From: Kitasatospora sp. MAA19
GTDB taxonomy: Bacteria > Actinomycetota > Actinomycetes > Streptomycetales > Streptomycetaceae
NCBI RefSeq assembly: GCF_029894125.1
Contig: NZ_JARXYZ010000030.1
Location: 27,117 to 91,116, forward strand
DNA length: 64,000 nt
Direction of reading: 5' to 3'
Both the position numbers and the translations under genes were made by a program. The stretch's first letter is position 1, and every line of letters starts with the position of its first letter. The notes below the pieces were generated by a model, which saw only the letters and a list, made by a program, of their open reading frames with translations, did not search any database and was not told where the DNA came from. Below are positions 7,681 to 16,403 of this stretch, piece after piece.

Positions 7681-9213
7681 ATGACCGATGCCAGTGCACG
7701 TGCCACCTCCCCGACCGGCCCCCTCCCCCGGCAGGGCCCCGGCCCCGACGCCGACGCGGACCATCTGGCCGCCCTCGGCTACACCTCCGAGTTCAAACGC
7801 GACATGAGCCTCTGGGCGAACTTCTCCCTCGGCTTCACCTATCTCTCCCCGGTCGTGGGGGTGTACACACTCTTCGCCTCCTCCCTCGCGACCGCCGGCC
7901 CGCCGATGGTGTGGAGCTTCCTGATCGCCGGTGTCGGCCAGCTGCTGGTGGCGCTGGTGTTCAGCGAGGTGGTCGCCCAGTTCCCGGTGGCGGGCGGGGT
8001 GTACCCGTGGTCGCGCCGGCTCTGGGGCCGCACCTGGGGCTGGCTGACCGGCTGGGTGTACCTGCTCGCGCTGATGTCCACCATCGCGGCGGTCTCCTAC
8101 GGCGCCGGCCCGTACGTGGCCGCGCTGCTGGGTGTCGAGCCGAGCACCGCGACGACCGTCTGGTGCGCGCTCGGTCTGCTGCTGCTCGCCACCGTGATCA
8201 ACCTGGGCGGCACCAAGGTGCTGTCGGCGGCGGCCGTGTTCGGCTTCGCCGCCGAGCTGCTGGGCGCCCTCGCGGTCGGCGCCTGGCTGTTGCTGACCCA
8301 CCGTTACCACGGGCTCGGCGTGGTCTTCGACCGCTTCGGCGCGGGCGAGGGCGGCTCGTACACCGATGCCTTCCTGGCCGCCGGGCTGATCGCGGTCTTC
8401 CTCTTCTTCGGCTTCGAGGCCTGCGGCGACGTCGCCGAGGAGGTGCCGAACCCAGGTCGACAGATCCCCAAGTCGATGCGGCGCACCATCTACGTCGGCG
8501 GCGCGGCGGCGATCGGCGTCAGCCTGGCGCTGGTCATGTCGATCCGGGACATCGGCGCGGTCGTGTCCGGCGACGACAAGGACCCGGTGGCCGCCGTGCT
8601 GCACGACGCGTTCGGCCCCACCGGCGCCCGGGTGGTGATCGGCGTGGTGCTGATCTCCTTCCTGTCCTGTGTGCTGAGCCTCCAGGCCGCGGCGAGCCGG
8701 CTGACGTACTCCTTCGCCCGGGACCGGATGATCGTGGGCAGCCGGCTGCTCGCCACCGTCTCGGACCGGCTGCGGGTGCCGCCGTACGCCCTGCTGCTCG
8801 CGGCGGCGCTGCCCGGTGTGATCATCGTCGGCGCCTCGGCGCTCTCCGAGGGCGCCCTGACGAAGATCATCTCCTTCTCCAGCATCGGCATCTACCTCGC
8901 CTTCCAGATGGTGGTGCTGGCCGCGCTGCGGGCCCGGCTGCGCGGCTGGCGCCCGAGCGGGGACTTCCGGCTGGGCCGCTGGGGCCTGGCGGTGAACATC
9001 GGCGCACTGGTGTACGGCGTGGCCGCGATCGTCAACATCTGCTGGGGCCGCACCCCGGACGCCGCCTGGTACGACAACTACCTCGTGCTGCTCTCGGCGG
9101 TGGTGGTGCTCGCGGCCGGCGGGCTCTACCTGCTGCTGGCCCGCCCGCACCTGCGCAGCGACGCCCCGTCCGGCGACGCGGTCGCCGCCACCGGCGCGGT
9201 GGAGGACGCGTGA
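7681..9213 (+). CDS. APC-superfamily amino acid / amine permease
   Basis: A 510-residue integral membrane protein with about 12 hydrophobic segments and the N-terminal APC pattern (FSLGFTYLSPVVGVYTLFA). A conserved region of the type FFGFEACGDVAEEVPNPGRQ lies in the middle of the protein. It should import an amino acid, amine or related compound by proton symport. Its stop overlaps the GTG of the CoA-transferase gene by 4 nt, so the two are translationally coupled and the imported compound is probably an acid activated to a CoA ester or a precursor of one. The ATG at 7681 follows CAGGAGCAGGTC. Confidence 0.88.
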   Translation: MTDASARATSPTGPLPRQGPGPDADADHLAALGYTSEFKRDMSLWANFSLGFTYLSPVVGVYTLFASSLATAGPPMVWSFLIAGVGQLLVALVFSEVVAQFPVAGGVYPWSRRLWGRTWGWLTGWVYLLALMSTIAAVSYGAGPYVAALLGVEPSTATTVWCALGLLLLATVINLGGTKVLSAAAVFGFAAELLGALAVGAWLLLTHRYHGLGVVFDRFGAGEGGSYTDAFLAAGLIAVFLFFGFEACGDVAEEVPNPGRQIPKSMRRTIYVGGAAAIGVSLALVMSIRDIGAVVSGDDKDPVAAVLHDAFGPTGARVVIGVVLISFLSCVLSLQAAASRLTYSFARDRMIVGSRLLATVSDRLRVPPYALLLAAALPGVIIVGASALSEGALTKIISFSSIGIYLAFQMVVLAALRARLRGWRPSGDFRLGRWGLAVNIGALVYGVAAIVNICWGRTPDAAWYDNYLVLLSAVVVLAAGGLYLLLARPHLRSDAPSGDAVAATGAVEDA

Positions 9214-10472
9214 CGGGCCTCCCCCTCGCCGGCCTCCTGGTCGCCGACTTCGGCCGCGTCCTCGCCGCGCCGTACCTGACCATGCTGCTCGCCGACCTCG
9301 GCGCCGACGTGATCAAGGTCGAGCAGCCGGGCACCGGGGACGACACCCGCTCCTGGGGCCCGCCGCACGCCCAGGGCGAGGCCACCTACTTCCTCTCGGT
9401 GAACCGCAACAAGCGCTCCCTCACCCTCGACCTGCGCGACCCGGCCGACCACGCCCGCGCCGTCGAACTGGTGCGCCGCGCCGACATCCTGGTGGAGAAC
9501 TTCCGCCCCGGCACGATGGACCGCCACGGCCTCGGACACGAACGGGCCCGGGTGCTCAACCCCGGGCTCGTCTACTGCTCGATCACCGGTTTCGGCGCCG
9601 GACCGGGCGCCGCACTGCCCGGCTACGACCTGCTGGTGCAGGCGGTCGGCGGCCTGATGTCGGTGACCGGCCCGGCCCCGGGCGAGCCGGTGAAGACGGG
9701 CGTCGCACTGGTGGACGTGCTGACCGGGCTGCACGCGGCGGTCGGTGTCCTGGCCGCGCTGCGCGAACGGGAGGCCACCGGGCAGGGCCAGCTGGTGGAG
9801 CTGAACCTGCTCTCCACCCTGCTGTCCGGCCTGGTCAACCAGTCCGCCGGGTACACCCTGGCCGGCACGGTGCCCGGCATCCTCGGCAACCGCCACCCCT
9901 CCATCGCCCCGTACGAGGTGTTCACCGCCGCCGACCGCCCGCTGGTCGTCGCGGTCGGCAACGACCGGCAGTTCGCCGCCCTCTGCCGGGGCCTGGACGC
10001 CCCCGCCCTCGCCACCGACCCCCGGTTCGCCACCAACGGCGACCGGGTCGCGCACGTCGACGCGCTCCGCACCGAACTCACCGCCCGGCTCGAACGCCGC
10101 ACCGCCGCCGAGTGGTTCGCCGTGCTCACCCCGCTCGGCGTGCCCTGCGGCCCGGTCAACGACCTGGCCGGCGCCTTCGCCCTCGCCGACTCCCTCGGCC
10201 TCGCTCCCCGGGCCACCCTGCCCGGCCCCGACGGCCGCCCGCTCGCCCTGGTCGCCAACCCCATCGGCCTCTCCCGCACTCCGCCCCGCTACCACCTGCC
10301 CCCGCCCCGGCTCGGCGAGCACACCGCCGAACTGACCGCCTGGCTCGACACCGAGGACCCCGGCCGGCGCCCCGGCGGCCCCGCCGCACGGCCCGGGACC
10401 CCGGCCGCACGGCCCGACCGCCCCGGCGGGCAGCCCACACGCCCCGACCAGCACCCCGAGGACCACCCATGA
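9210..10472 (+). CDS. CaiB/BaiF-type (class III) CoA-transferase
   Basis: A 420-residue enzyme of the formyl-CoA transferase family. It has the N-terminal block LLVADFGRVLAAPYLTMLLA, followed by ADVIKVEQPG, then FLSVNRNKRS, ENFRPG and PGYDLLVQAVGGLMSVTG, which are family hallmarks including the catalytic Asp region. It would move CoA between a carboxylate and a donor such as succinyl-CoA. The last 45 residues are a Pro/Arg/Gly tail not typical of the family. It overlaps the permease stop by GTGA and its own stop overlaps the next start by ATGA. Confidence 0.88.
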   Translation: MTGLPLAGLLVADFGRVLAAPYLTMLLADLGADVIKVEQPGTGDDTRSWGPPHAQGEATYFLSVNRNKRSLTLDLRDPADHARAVELVRRADILVENFRPGTMDRHGLGHERARVLNPGLVYCSITGFGAGPGAALPGYDLLVQAVGGLMSVTGPAPGEPVKTGVALVDVLTGLHAAVGVLAALREREATGQGQLVELNLLSTLLSGLVNQSAGYTLAGTVPGILGNRHPSIAPYEVFTAADRPLVVAVGNDRQFAALCRGLDAPALATDPRFATNGDRVAHVDALRTELTARLERRTAAEWFAVLTPLGVPCGPVNDLAGAFALADSLGLAPRATLPGPDGRPLALVANPIGLSRTPPRYHLPPPRLGEHTAELTAWLDTEDPGRRPGGPAARPGTPAARPDRPGGQPTRPDQHPEDHP

Positions 10473-10964
10473 GCACCCGCGCCACTCCCCTCGCCGACCC
10501 GCTCGACCTGATCGACCTCGCCGCCGTACTGACCGACGAGGAGCGCGACATCCAGACCACCGTGGCCACGTTCCTGGCCGACCGGGTCCGCCCGCACCTG
10601 GCCGAGTGGTTCGAGAACGCCCACTTCGCCCGCGAACTCGCACCCGAACTGGGCGCGTTGGGCCTGCTCGGCATGCATCTGGACGGCTACGGCTACGCCG
10701 GCACCAACGCCGTCTCCTACGGCCTGGCCTGCCTCGAACTGGAGGCCGCCGACTCCGGCTTCCGCAGCTTCGTCTCTGTCCAGGGCTCGCTCGCGATGTA
10801 CTCGATCCACCGGTGGGGCTCGGAGGAGCAGAAGCAGGAGTGGCTGCCCCGGCTCGCCGCCGGCACCGCGATCGGCTGAGTCGGTGCTGACCTACGAGGG
10901 CACCAGCGAGATCCACACCCTGGTGATCGGCCAGGCGCTCACCGGGCAGGCGGCGTACCGGTAG
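10469..10964 (+). pseudogene. Glutaryl-CoA-dehydrogenase-like acyl-CoA dehydrogenase with internal deletion
   Basis: The frame from ATG 10469 gives the N-terminal 136 residues of an acyl-CoA dehydrogenase (SGFRSFVSVQGSLAMYSIHR, then AAGTAIG) and stops at 10877-10879. Immediately after, in another frame, the conserved C-terminus SVLTYEGTSEIHTLVIGQAL follows to a TAG at 10962-10964. Family members are about 390-400 residues; about 230 residues holding the FAD-binding core and the catalytic Glu are absent. The two halves are joined directly, so this is one deletion with a frameshift at 10878. The product cannot be active. The start overlaps the CoA-transferase stop, so the gene was the third of the operon. 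Confidence 0.88.
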
Positions 10965-10973
10965 ACGCGAACG

Positions 10974-11010
10974 GGCCCGCGCCCGGCTTGTCCAGAGCCG
11001 GGCGCGGGCC
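10974..11010. terminator. Operon terminator
   Basis: GGCCCGCGCCCGGC (10974-10987) and GCCGGGCGCGGGCC (10997-11010) form a perfect 14-bp stem with a 9-nt loop, between the convergent acyl-CoA dehydrogenase remnant and the DUF3533-like gene. Confidence 0.75.
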
Positions 11011-11069
11011 GCCGATCGCCACCCGGCGCCGATGCCCTCGGCCCGGGTGAAGCTGCCCGTGCGGTGCGG

Positions 11070-12144
11070 TCAGACCGCGACCGCCTCCTCCAGTTCCTCC
11101 TCGGCCTCCTCCAGTTCCTCCTCGGCCTCCGCCGGGGCCTCCACCGGCCAGCGCCCGCGCCCCTCGTACAGCGCGGCGGCCACCAGCGCGGCGCCGCCCA
11201 GCAGCAACCAGACCACCAGCGTCAGGACGTGCCCGCCGAGGCCCGCGCCGCCGCCGAAGTACAGGATGCTGCGCGCGCCTTCCAGGAAGCCGGCGCCGGT
11301 CCAGAAGCCGTGCAGGGCGCCGAAGAAGCCATTCTGCAGCTCGGGCCGGAAGACGCCGCCGGAGCTGGTGAAGTTCAGCATCACGAACAGCACCATCAGG
11401 GCCAGCGTGGTCCACTTCTTCAGGAAGGTGTGCAGGCCGATGCCGATCAGGACCACGCCCGCCGAGTAGAGCCAGCCGAGCGCCCACACCGCGGCCAGGT
11501 CGTGGTCGACCACGTGGAAGACCGGCCCGGCGGTGACGGCCCCGATCACACTCACCATCAGCGACACCGCCACACCCACCAGCGCCCGGGTCCGCAGGCT
11601 CAGCCCGGCGCCGGCCGCGCCGATCGCGGCGACGCTCGCGTAGGAGCCGATGCTCAGCGCGACCAGCAGGAAGAACAGGCCCTGACCGGTCGGGTCACCC
11701 TCGGCCGGCGTGGTGAGGTCGGTGACGTGCAGCGGGGACGCCCTGCCGGTCGGTGACGTCGGTGAACACCGCCGTGGCGGCCACCACCGAGGTGTCCGAG
11801 TTCCCCTTGGCGACGAGCAGTTCAGGGCTCCTGGCGTCCGGGACGAAGGCCCCGACCAGATCGCGGTCGTGCAGCTGCCGCTCGGCGGCCGTCCGGTCGG
11901 GCAGGGTGCGGACGTCGAGCGCGTCCCCGGCCTTGGCCCGGATCGCCTCTGCCAGGCCGTGCGCCTGCGGGGTCGTGCCGACGACGGCGACCTTCAGGTG
12001 GTGCGGCTCGGGCTGGTGGAAGGCGCCCTCGTAGGCGAGCGCCATGCCGAGGCACATCAGCAGCGGGGTGATCAGGTGGATGGCGAGGTGCTTGAGCGAG
12101 TGCCCCAGGGTGGGCGCTGCGGCGGAAGTCTGGGGTGTGCTCAT
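11070..12144 (-). pseudogene. DUF3533/YhgE-like membrane protein, single-base frameshift
   Basis: Read from ATG 12144, the first frame gives an N-terminal membrane segment (HLITPLLMCLGMALAYEGAF) and an extracytoplasmic domain, then drifts into nonsense after VTDRQGV. A second frame continues in register with LHVTDLTTPAEGDPTGQGLF and five further membrane segments, ending at 11070. The switch falls at a C4 run (GGGG on the plus strand, 11734-11737); removing one base restores a single protein of about 357 residues. Homologues look like short ABC-2-type or SNG1-like membrane proteins. It is either a recent loss or a sequencing error. The C-terminus is a Glu-rich tail built from a duplicated 21-bp unit. 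Confidence 0.8.
11083..11124 (-). repeat. Perfect 21-bp tandem duplication
   Basis: Two identical 21-bp units (11083-11103 and 11104-11124) encode the repeated acidic tail EEELEEA EEELEEA at the C-terminus of the DUF3533-like protein. The unit length keeps the reading frame. Confidence 0.85.
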
Positions 12145-12190
12145 GGCGTTCGTACGGTCCTCCGGTGACATTAGTAGATCGGGTGTCATA

Positions 12191-12244
12191 TACAACCATT
12201 GTGGGTGGTAAATGCAACCATCTATGGATGCAGCTTACAACCAT
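12191..12244 (-). promoter_or_regulatory. Three phased copies of T(A/G)CAACCAT
   Basis: TACAACCAT (12191-12199), TGCAACCAT (12213-12221) and TACAACCAT (12236-12244) lie in direct orientation 22 and 23 bp apart, close to two helical turns. They are just upstream of the DUF3533-like gene in an AT-richer patch. They look like a multi-site operator, probably for a MarR- or TetR-type regulator encoded elsewhere. Nothing else is evident in 12245-12354. Confidence 0.5.
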
Positions 12245-12354
12245 CCGACGCCGATCGAAAGCCGGTCCCCGTGGCCGGGGCCCAGAGCGAGCAGTCCGAA
12301 CCCCCGGAGCGGACCGGAGCGGGCAGCCCGAGCCCGGCACCCGCAGCCCGGGCC

Positions 12355-13935
12355 TCAGGACAGCTCGAACACCCCGTACCCGAAGCCCTCCGCCCGCAGT
12401 TCCCCGTCCGCCACCCGCACGCCCTGCACCTCCAGCGGGCGCACACCGCCCCACTCCAGCCGCACCGACCCCGGCTCCCGGCGCGGGTTAACCGCCACCA
12501 GGTACCGCCCGGCCCGGGTGTACACCAGCGGGTACCCGGCGTTGCGGACCTCGACCCCGCCGGTCGCGCCCAGTCCCGGGTGCGCGCGGCGCAGCACGAT
12601 CAGCCGCCGGACGGTGTGCAGCAGCGAGGTCGGGTCGGCCCGCTGGGAGAGCACGTCCGGCCGCCGCGGGTCCGGGTCCACGGGCAGGTAGAGGCGCTCG
12701 GGCGGCGCACTGGAGAAACCCGCCGTCGGTCCGGGCTCCCACTGCATCGGGGTCCGCGAGCCGGCCCGGTTGTACCGCGGGCCGAGCACGCTGCCCTCGA
12801 CGTCGGGCAGCCCGGGCAGGTAGCGCATGCCGATCTCGTCGCCGTAGTAGACGGCCGGCAGGGTGGGCCAGGTGAGCTGGAACGCGAAGGCGGCGGCCAG
12901 CTGTTCGGCGGTGCGCGGGCCGGTGGCCAGCCGGGAGAAGTCGTGGTTGGCGGTCGGGAGGGCGATGTGGCCGCTGCCCTCGGTCAGTTCGGCGGCGGAG
13001 CGCCAGGCGTCCAGGAACACCTGCGGGGTACCGCGCCCCTCGGCCTCGAAGTAGCACGGGCCCTGGTGCCAGAACTCCTCGACGGTGCCGCCGCCGTTGT
13101 TCCAGAGCGAGCGCAGCGGCAGGCCGTGGTCGGCGCCGCCGAACTGCAGGAAGAAGTCCGCGTGGAAGCCCGCCGCGACGGCGGCCGCCGGATCGCCCCA
13201 CTCGGCGAACAGGGCGGCCTGCGGGTGGGCGCGGTCCAGCCAGTCCCGCAGGCCGGTCCACAGCTTGGCGGTCTCCACCAGGCCCGGGTCGTCCTTGACC
13301 AGCGAGGACGCCATGTCCACCCGGAAGCCGGCCAGCCCGAGGCCGAGCCAGTGCGCCATGATCTCGCGCAGCGCCGCCCGGTTGGCGCGCGGGCCCTCGG
13401 CGTCCACCGGCTGGCGCCAGGGCTCCTCGGAACTGCCGCTCGCGTAGCCGAAGTTGAGCGCCGGCTGGCAGTCGAAGAAGTTCGGCCGGTAGCAGCCGGG
13501 GCGGCTGCCGGGCGAGGCGACGAAGCCCTCCACCGGGCGCTCGGACCAGATGTACCGGTGGTCGGCCGGATCCTCGGCGGCGGCCAGGAACCAGGGGTGG
13601 CGGTCGGAGGTGTGGCCGGCGACCAGGTCGAGCAGGATCCGGATGCCCTTGCGGCGGGCGGCCTCGACCAGCGCGACCAGGTCCTCGGTGGTGCCGTAGC
13701 GCGGGGCGGGGGCGAGGTAGTCGGTGACGTCGTAGCCCGCGTCGCGGAACGGCGAGGCGAAACAGGGGTTGAGCCAGACGGTGTCGACGCCGAGCCAGGC
13801 GAGGTGGTCGAGGTGCTCGGCGATGCCCGCGAAGTCGCCGATGCCGTCGCCGTCGGAGTCCGCGAAGGTCTGCGGGTAGATCTGGTACAGGACGGCGTCG
13901 GCCAGCCAGTCGGGGCCGGGGCGGGTCGAGGTCAT
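12355..13935 (-). CDS. GH13 alpha-glucosidase / alpha-amylase family enzyme
   Basis: A 526-residue enzyme without a signal peptide, so probably cytoplasmic. The TIM-barrel GH13 blocks are present in order: ADAVLYQIYPQTFADSDGDG near the N-terminus, VAGHTSDRHPWF, GFRVDMASS with the nucleophile Asp, LFAEWGD with the acid/base Glu, and LPTANHD. It should cleave or transfer alpha-glucosyl units of short oligosaccharides. The ATG at 13935 starts the protein just before the first barrel strand; the longer frame upstream runs through the 7-bp repeat. It lies 150 bp downstream of the KDPG aldolase gene on the same strand. Confidence 0.88.
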   Translation of the reverse strand: MTSTRPGPDWLADAVLYQIYPQTFADSDGDGIGDFAGIAEHLDHLAWLGVDTVWLNPCFASPFRDAGYDVTDYLAPAPRYGTTEDLVALVEAARRKGIRILLDLVAGHTSDRHPWFLAAAEDPADHRYIWSERPVEGFVASPGSRPGCYRPNFFDCQPALNFGYASGSSEEPWRQPVDAEGPRANRAALREIMAHWLGLGLAGFRVDMASSLVKDDPGLVETAKLWTGLRDWLDRAHPQAALFAEWGDPAAAVAAGFHADFFLQFGGADHGLPLRSLWNNGGGTVEEFWHQGPCYFEAEGRGTPQVFLDAWRSAAELTEGSGHIALPTANHDFSRLATGPRTAEQLAAAFAFQLTWPTLPAVYYGDEIGMRYLPGLPDVEGSVLGPRYNRAGSRTPMQWEPGPTAGFSSAPPERLYLPVDPDPRRPDVLSQRADPTSLLHTVRRLIVLRRAHPGLGATGGVEVRNAGYPLVYTRAGRYLVAVNPRREPGSVRLEWGGVRPLEVQGVRVADGELRAEGFGYGVFELS

Positions 13936-14004
13936 GGGGTGGGTCCTCCTGCCGGATCCGGGGCCGGGGAGCACGATTCTCGCCCATCCCCGGCCATCCC
14001 GACA

Positions 14005-14039
14005 GCCCACTGCCCACTGCCCACTGCCCACTGCCCACT
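14005..14039 (-). repeat. Five tandem copies of a 7-bp unit
   Basis: GCCCACT is repeated five times without error between the KDPG aldolase stop and the GH13 start, about 70 bp before the GH13 ATG. Copy number may vary by slippage and alter the leader of that gene. Confidence 0.9.
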
Positions 14040-14085
14040 GCCGCTACCAGCTGTCGCGACCCCGATCCCGACCGCAGCGACCGCC

Positions 14086-14742
14086 TCAGGCCCGGGCGGC
14101 GGCGCACGCCTCGGTGAACGCCCGGGCCCGCCGGGTGATCTCCGCCCAGTCCCCCGCCGCGACCGTGTCCGGCGGCACCACGTCCGTCCCCGCGCAGACC
14201 GCGAGCGCGCCGTGCGCCAGGAACTCCGCGGCGTTGCCCGCGTTCACGCCGCCGGACGCCACCAGCGGGACGTCCGGGTACGGGCCGCGCAGATCCCTGA
14301 AGTAGCCGGGGCCGAACGCCCGGGCCGGGAAGATCTTCACGGCGGCGGCGCCGAGGTCCAACGCCCGGGCCACCTCGGTCGGGGTGAGCGCCCCGAGCAC
14401 CACCGGCACGTCGGCGGCCCGGGCGGCCTCCGCGACCTCGGGCCGGCAGCCGGGGGTGACCAGGAAGGAGGCCCCGGCGGCGATCCCGCGCCCGGCCTGC
14501 TCGGCGGTCAGCACGGTACCGACGCCGACCCGCCAGCCCGCCTCGGCGGCACGGAGCAGATGATCCGTCACATTCGGTGTCGTGTAGGTGAATTCGGTCC
14601 AGTTGATGCCGCCATCGGCGAGCGCGGCGCACAGCGCGGCCGCGTCCGGGATCCGGGGCGCGCGGACCACGGCGATCACCGGGTCGTCGGTCAGGGCGGA
14701 AAGCGGGTTCTCGGCGGGCGGATGCACGGCGGCGGGATTCAC
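14086..14742 (-). CDS. eda: 2-dehydro-3-deoxy-phosphogluconate (KDPG) aldolase
   Basis: A 218-residue class I aldolase that splits KDPG into pyruvate and glyceraldehyde-3-phosphate. Visible features are the catalytic Glu in INWTEFTYTTPN (E50), GVGTVLT, LVTPGCRPEV and the Schiff-base Lys in AAAVKIFPA (K136). The length matches the family. The start is GTG at 14742; its first bases overlap the stop of the deacylase gene (GTGA), so it is translationally coupled as the last gene of a three-gene operon. With the KDG-type kinase at 17860 it completes a KDG degradation route. Confidence 0.9.
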   Translation of the reverse strand: MNPAAVHPPAENPLSALTDDPVIAVVRAPRIPDAAALCAALADGGINWTEFTYTTPNVTDHLLRAAEAGWRVGVGTVLTAEQAGRGIAAGASFLVTPGCRPEVAEAARAADVPVVLGALTPTEVARALDLGAAAVKIFPARAFGPGYFRDLRGPYPDVPLVASGGVNAGNAAEFLAHGALAVCAGTDVVPPDTVAAGDWAEITRRARAFTEACAAARA

Positions 14743-16403
14743 AGGGCTCGGGTTCCTCGGTCGGTGCGGCGCAGGGCGCGCCCGGGCCGGGCGCCCGTGG
14801 TGCGGCCCTGCCGGACGACGGCGGTGCCGTTGACGTACACGTGCTCGATGCCCTCGGCGGGCAGCCGGGGGTGCTCGAAGGTGGCGGCGTCCCGGACCCG
14901 TTCGGGGTCGAGGAGCACCAGGTCGGCGTGGTGGCCGGGGGCGATCCGGCCGCGCCGGTGCAGTCCGAGCCGGGCGGCGGGCCGGCCGGTCATTCGGGCG
15001 ACCGTCTCCTCCAGCGTCAGCACGCCCAAATCCCGGCTGTAGTGGCCGAGATAGCGGGGGAAGGTGCCCCAGGCACGCGGGTGCGGCCGGGCGCCGACCA
15101 GCAGACCGTCGCTGCCGACGGTGTGCGCCGGGTGGCGCATGATCGCCCGGACGTTCTCCTCGTGCCCGACGTGCTGGAGGATCGTGGTGGCCAGTTCGTC
15201 GCGGCGCAGCAGGTCGAGGAAGACCTCCGTCCCGCCGCGCCCCCGCTCGGCGGCGAGTTCGGCGACGGTCCGGCCGACCGTCGCCGCCAGCTCCGCCGCG
15301 CGGACGCCCGAGATCTGGATCGTCGCCCAGTCGGTGACCACGCCGTGGCAGCCGTCGCTGCCCTGCTCCTCCACGTCGAAGCGGATCCGCTCGCGGGCCG
15401 CCGGGTCGGCGAGCCGGGTGAGCGTCGCCGCCGGGCCGCCCTCGGTGGCCCAACTCGGCAGCAGGGCGGCCAGGGTGGTGGAGCCGGGCAGGTAGGGGTA
15501 GCTGTCCAGGGTGAGGTCGACGCCGTCGGCGAGCGCCTCGTCGACCAGATCCAGCAGTTCGCCGGCGCGGCCCCGGTTGACGCCGAAGTTCATCGTGGCG
15601 TGGGTCAGGTGCAACGCGCAGCCGGTCCGCCGGGCGATCTCCACCATCTCCGCGTAGCCCTCCAACGCGCCGTCGCCGTAGGAGCGTTGGTGCGGTGCGT
15701 GGAAGCCGCCGTAGGCCGCGACCACGGTGCACAGCTCGACCAGCTCGGCGGTGTCCGCGTACATCCCGGGGGTGTAGCTGAGGCCGCTGGACATGCCGAC
15801 CGCGCCGTCCAGCAGGCCCTGCGCCAACTGCTGGCGCATCCGGTCGAGTTCGGCCGGTGCGGGCGGCCGGTTCGCCCAGCCCATGGCGAGCATCCGCAGC
15901 GATCCGTGCGGGACGAGGTAGCAGGCGTTGACGGCGACGCCGGTGCGGTCGATCCGGTCCAGGTAGCCGGCGACGCCGCGCCAGTCCCAGTCGAAGCCCT
16001 CCGGATCCCCGTTCCAGCCGGCCAGTTGGCGGCGCAGCGCGAGCAGCGTGGTGTCGTCGACCGGGGCGTAGGACAGGCCGTCCTGGCCGAGGACCTCGCA
16101 GGTGACGCCTTGGGTGACCTTGGCCGGGTGCTCGGGTTCGCGCAGCAGGGCGAGGTCGGAGTGGGCGTGCATGTCGATGAAGCCGGGGGTGAGGACCAGA
16201 CCGTCCGCGTCCACCACCCGGGGCGCGCCGAGGCCCCGGCCGATCTCGGTGATCAGGCCGTCGGCGATCCGCACGTCCGCCCGGTAGCGGTCCGCGCCGG
16301 TGCCGTCGACCACCGTGGCGCCCCGGAAGACCACGGCGTCCCCGGCACCCTCAAGGCCTCCAGCGCCCCCGACGCCCACTCGCCCCGCCCTGCCGCCCGC
16401 CAT
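14739..16403 (-). CDS. N-acyl-D-amino-acid deacylase (amidohydrolase family 3)
   Basis: A 554-residue zinc amidohydrolase of the D-aminoacylase group. Metal ligands expected in the family are all present: HAHSD (H79, H81), the Cys in TCEVLGQDG (C102), His in APHQRSYG and LHLTHATMNFG, and Asp in VGSDGLLVG. It removes an acyl, often acetyl, group from an N-acyl-D-amino compound. The context, PLP dehydratase upstream and KDPG aldolase downstream with 4-nt overlaps on both sides, makes N-acetyl-D-glucosaminate an attractive substrate; an N-acyl-D-amino acid is the alternative. The start is ATG at 16403, within an ATGA overlap. Confidence 0.87.
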   Translation of the reverse strand: MAGGRAGRVGVGGAGGLEGAGDAVVFRGATVVDGTGADRYRADVRIADGLITEIGRGLGAPRVVDADGLVLTPGFIDMHAHSDLALLREPEHPAKVTQGVTCEVLGQDGLSYAPVDDTTLLALRRQLAGWNGDPEGFDWDWRGVAGYLDRIDRTGVAVNACYLVPHGSLRMLAMGWANRPPAPAELDRMRQQLAQGLLDGAVGMSSGLSYTPGMYADTAELVELCTVVAAYGGFHAPHQRSYGDGALEGYAEMVEIARRTGCALHLTHATMNFGVNRGRAGELLDLVDEALADGVDLTLDSYPYLPGSTTLAALLPSWATEGGPAATLTRLADPAARERIRFDVEEQGSDGCHGVVTDWATIQISGVRAAELAATVGRTVAELAAERGRGGTEVFLDLLRRDELATTILQHVGHEENVRAIMRHPAHTVGSDGLLVGARPHPRAWGTFPRYLGHYSRDLGVLTLEETVARMTGRPAARLGLHRRGRIAPGHHADLVLLDPERVRDAATFEHPRLPAEGIEHVYVNGTAVVRQGRTTGARPGRALRRTDRGTRAL

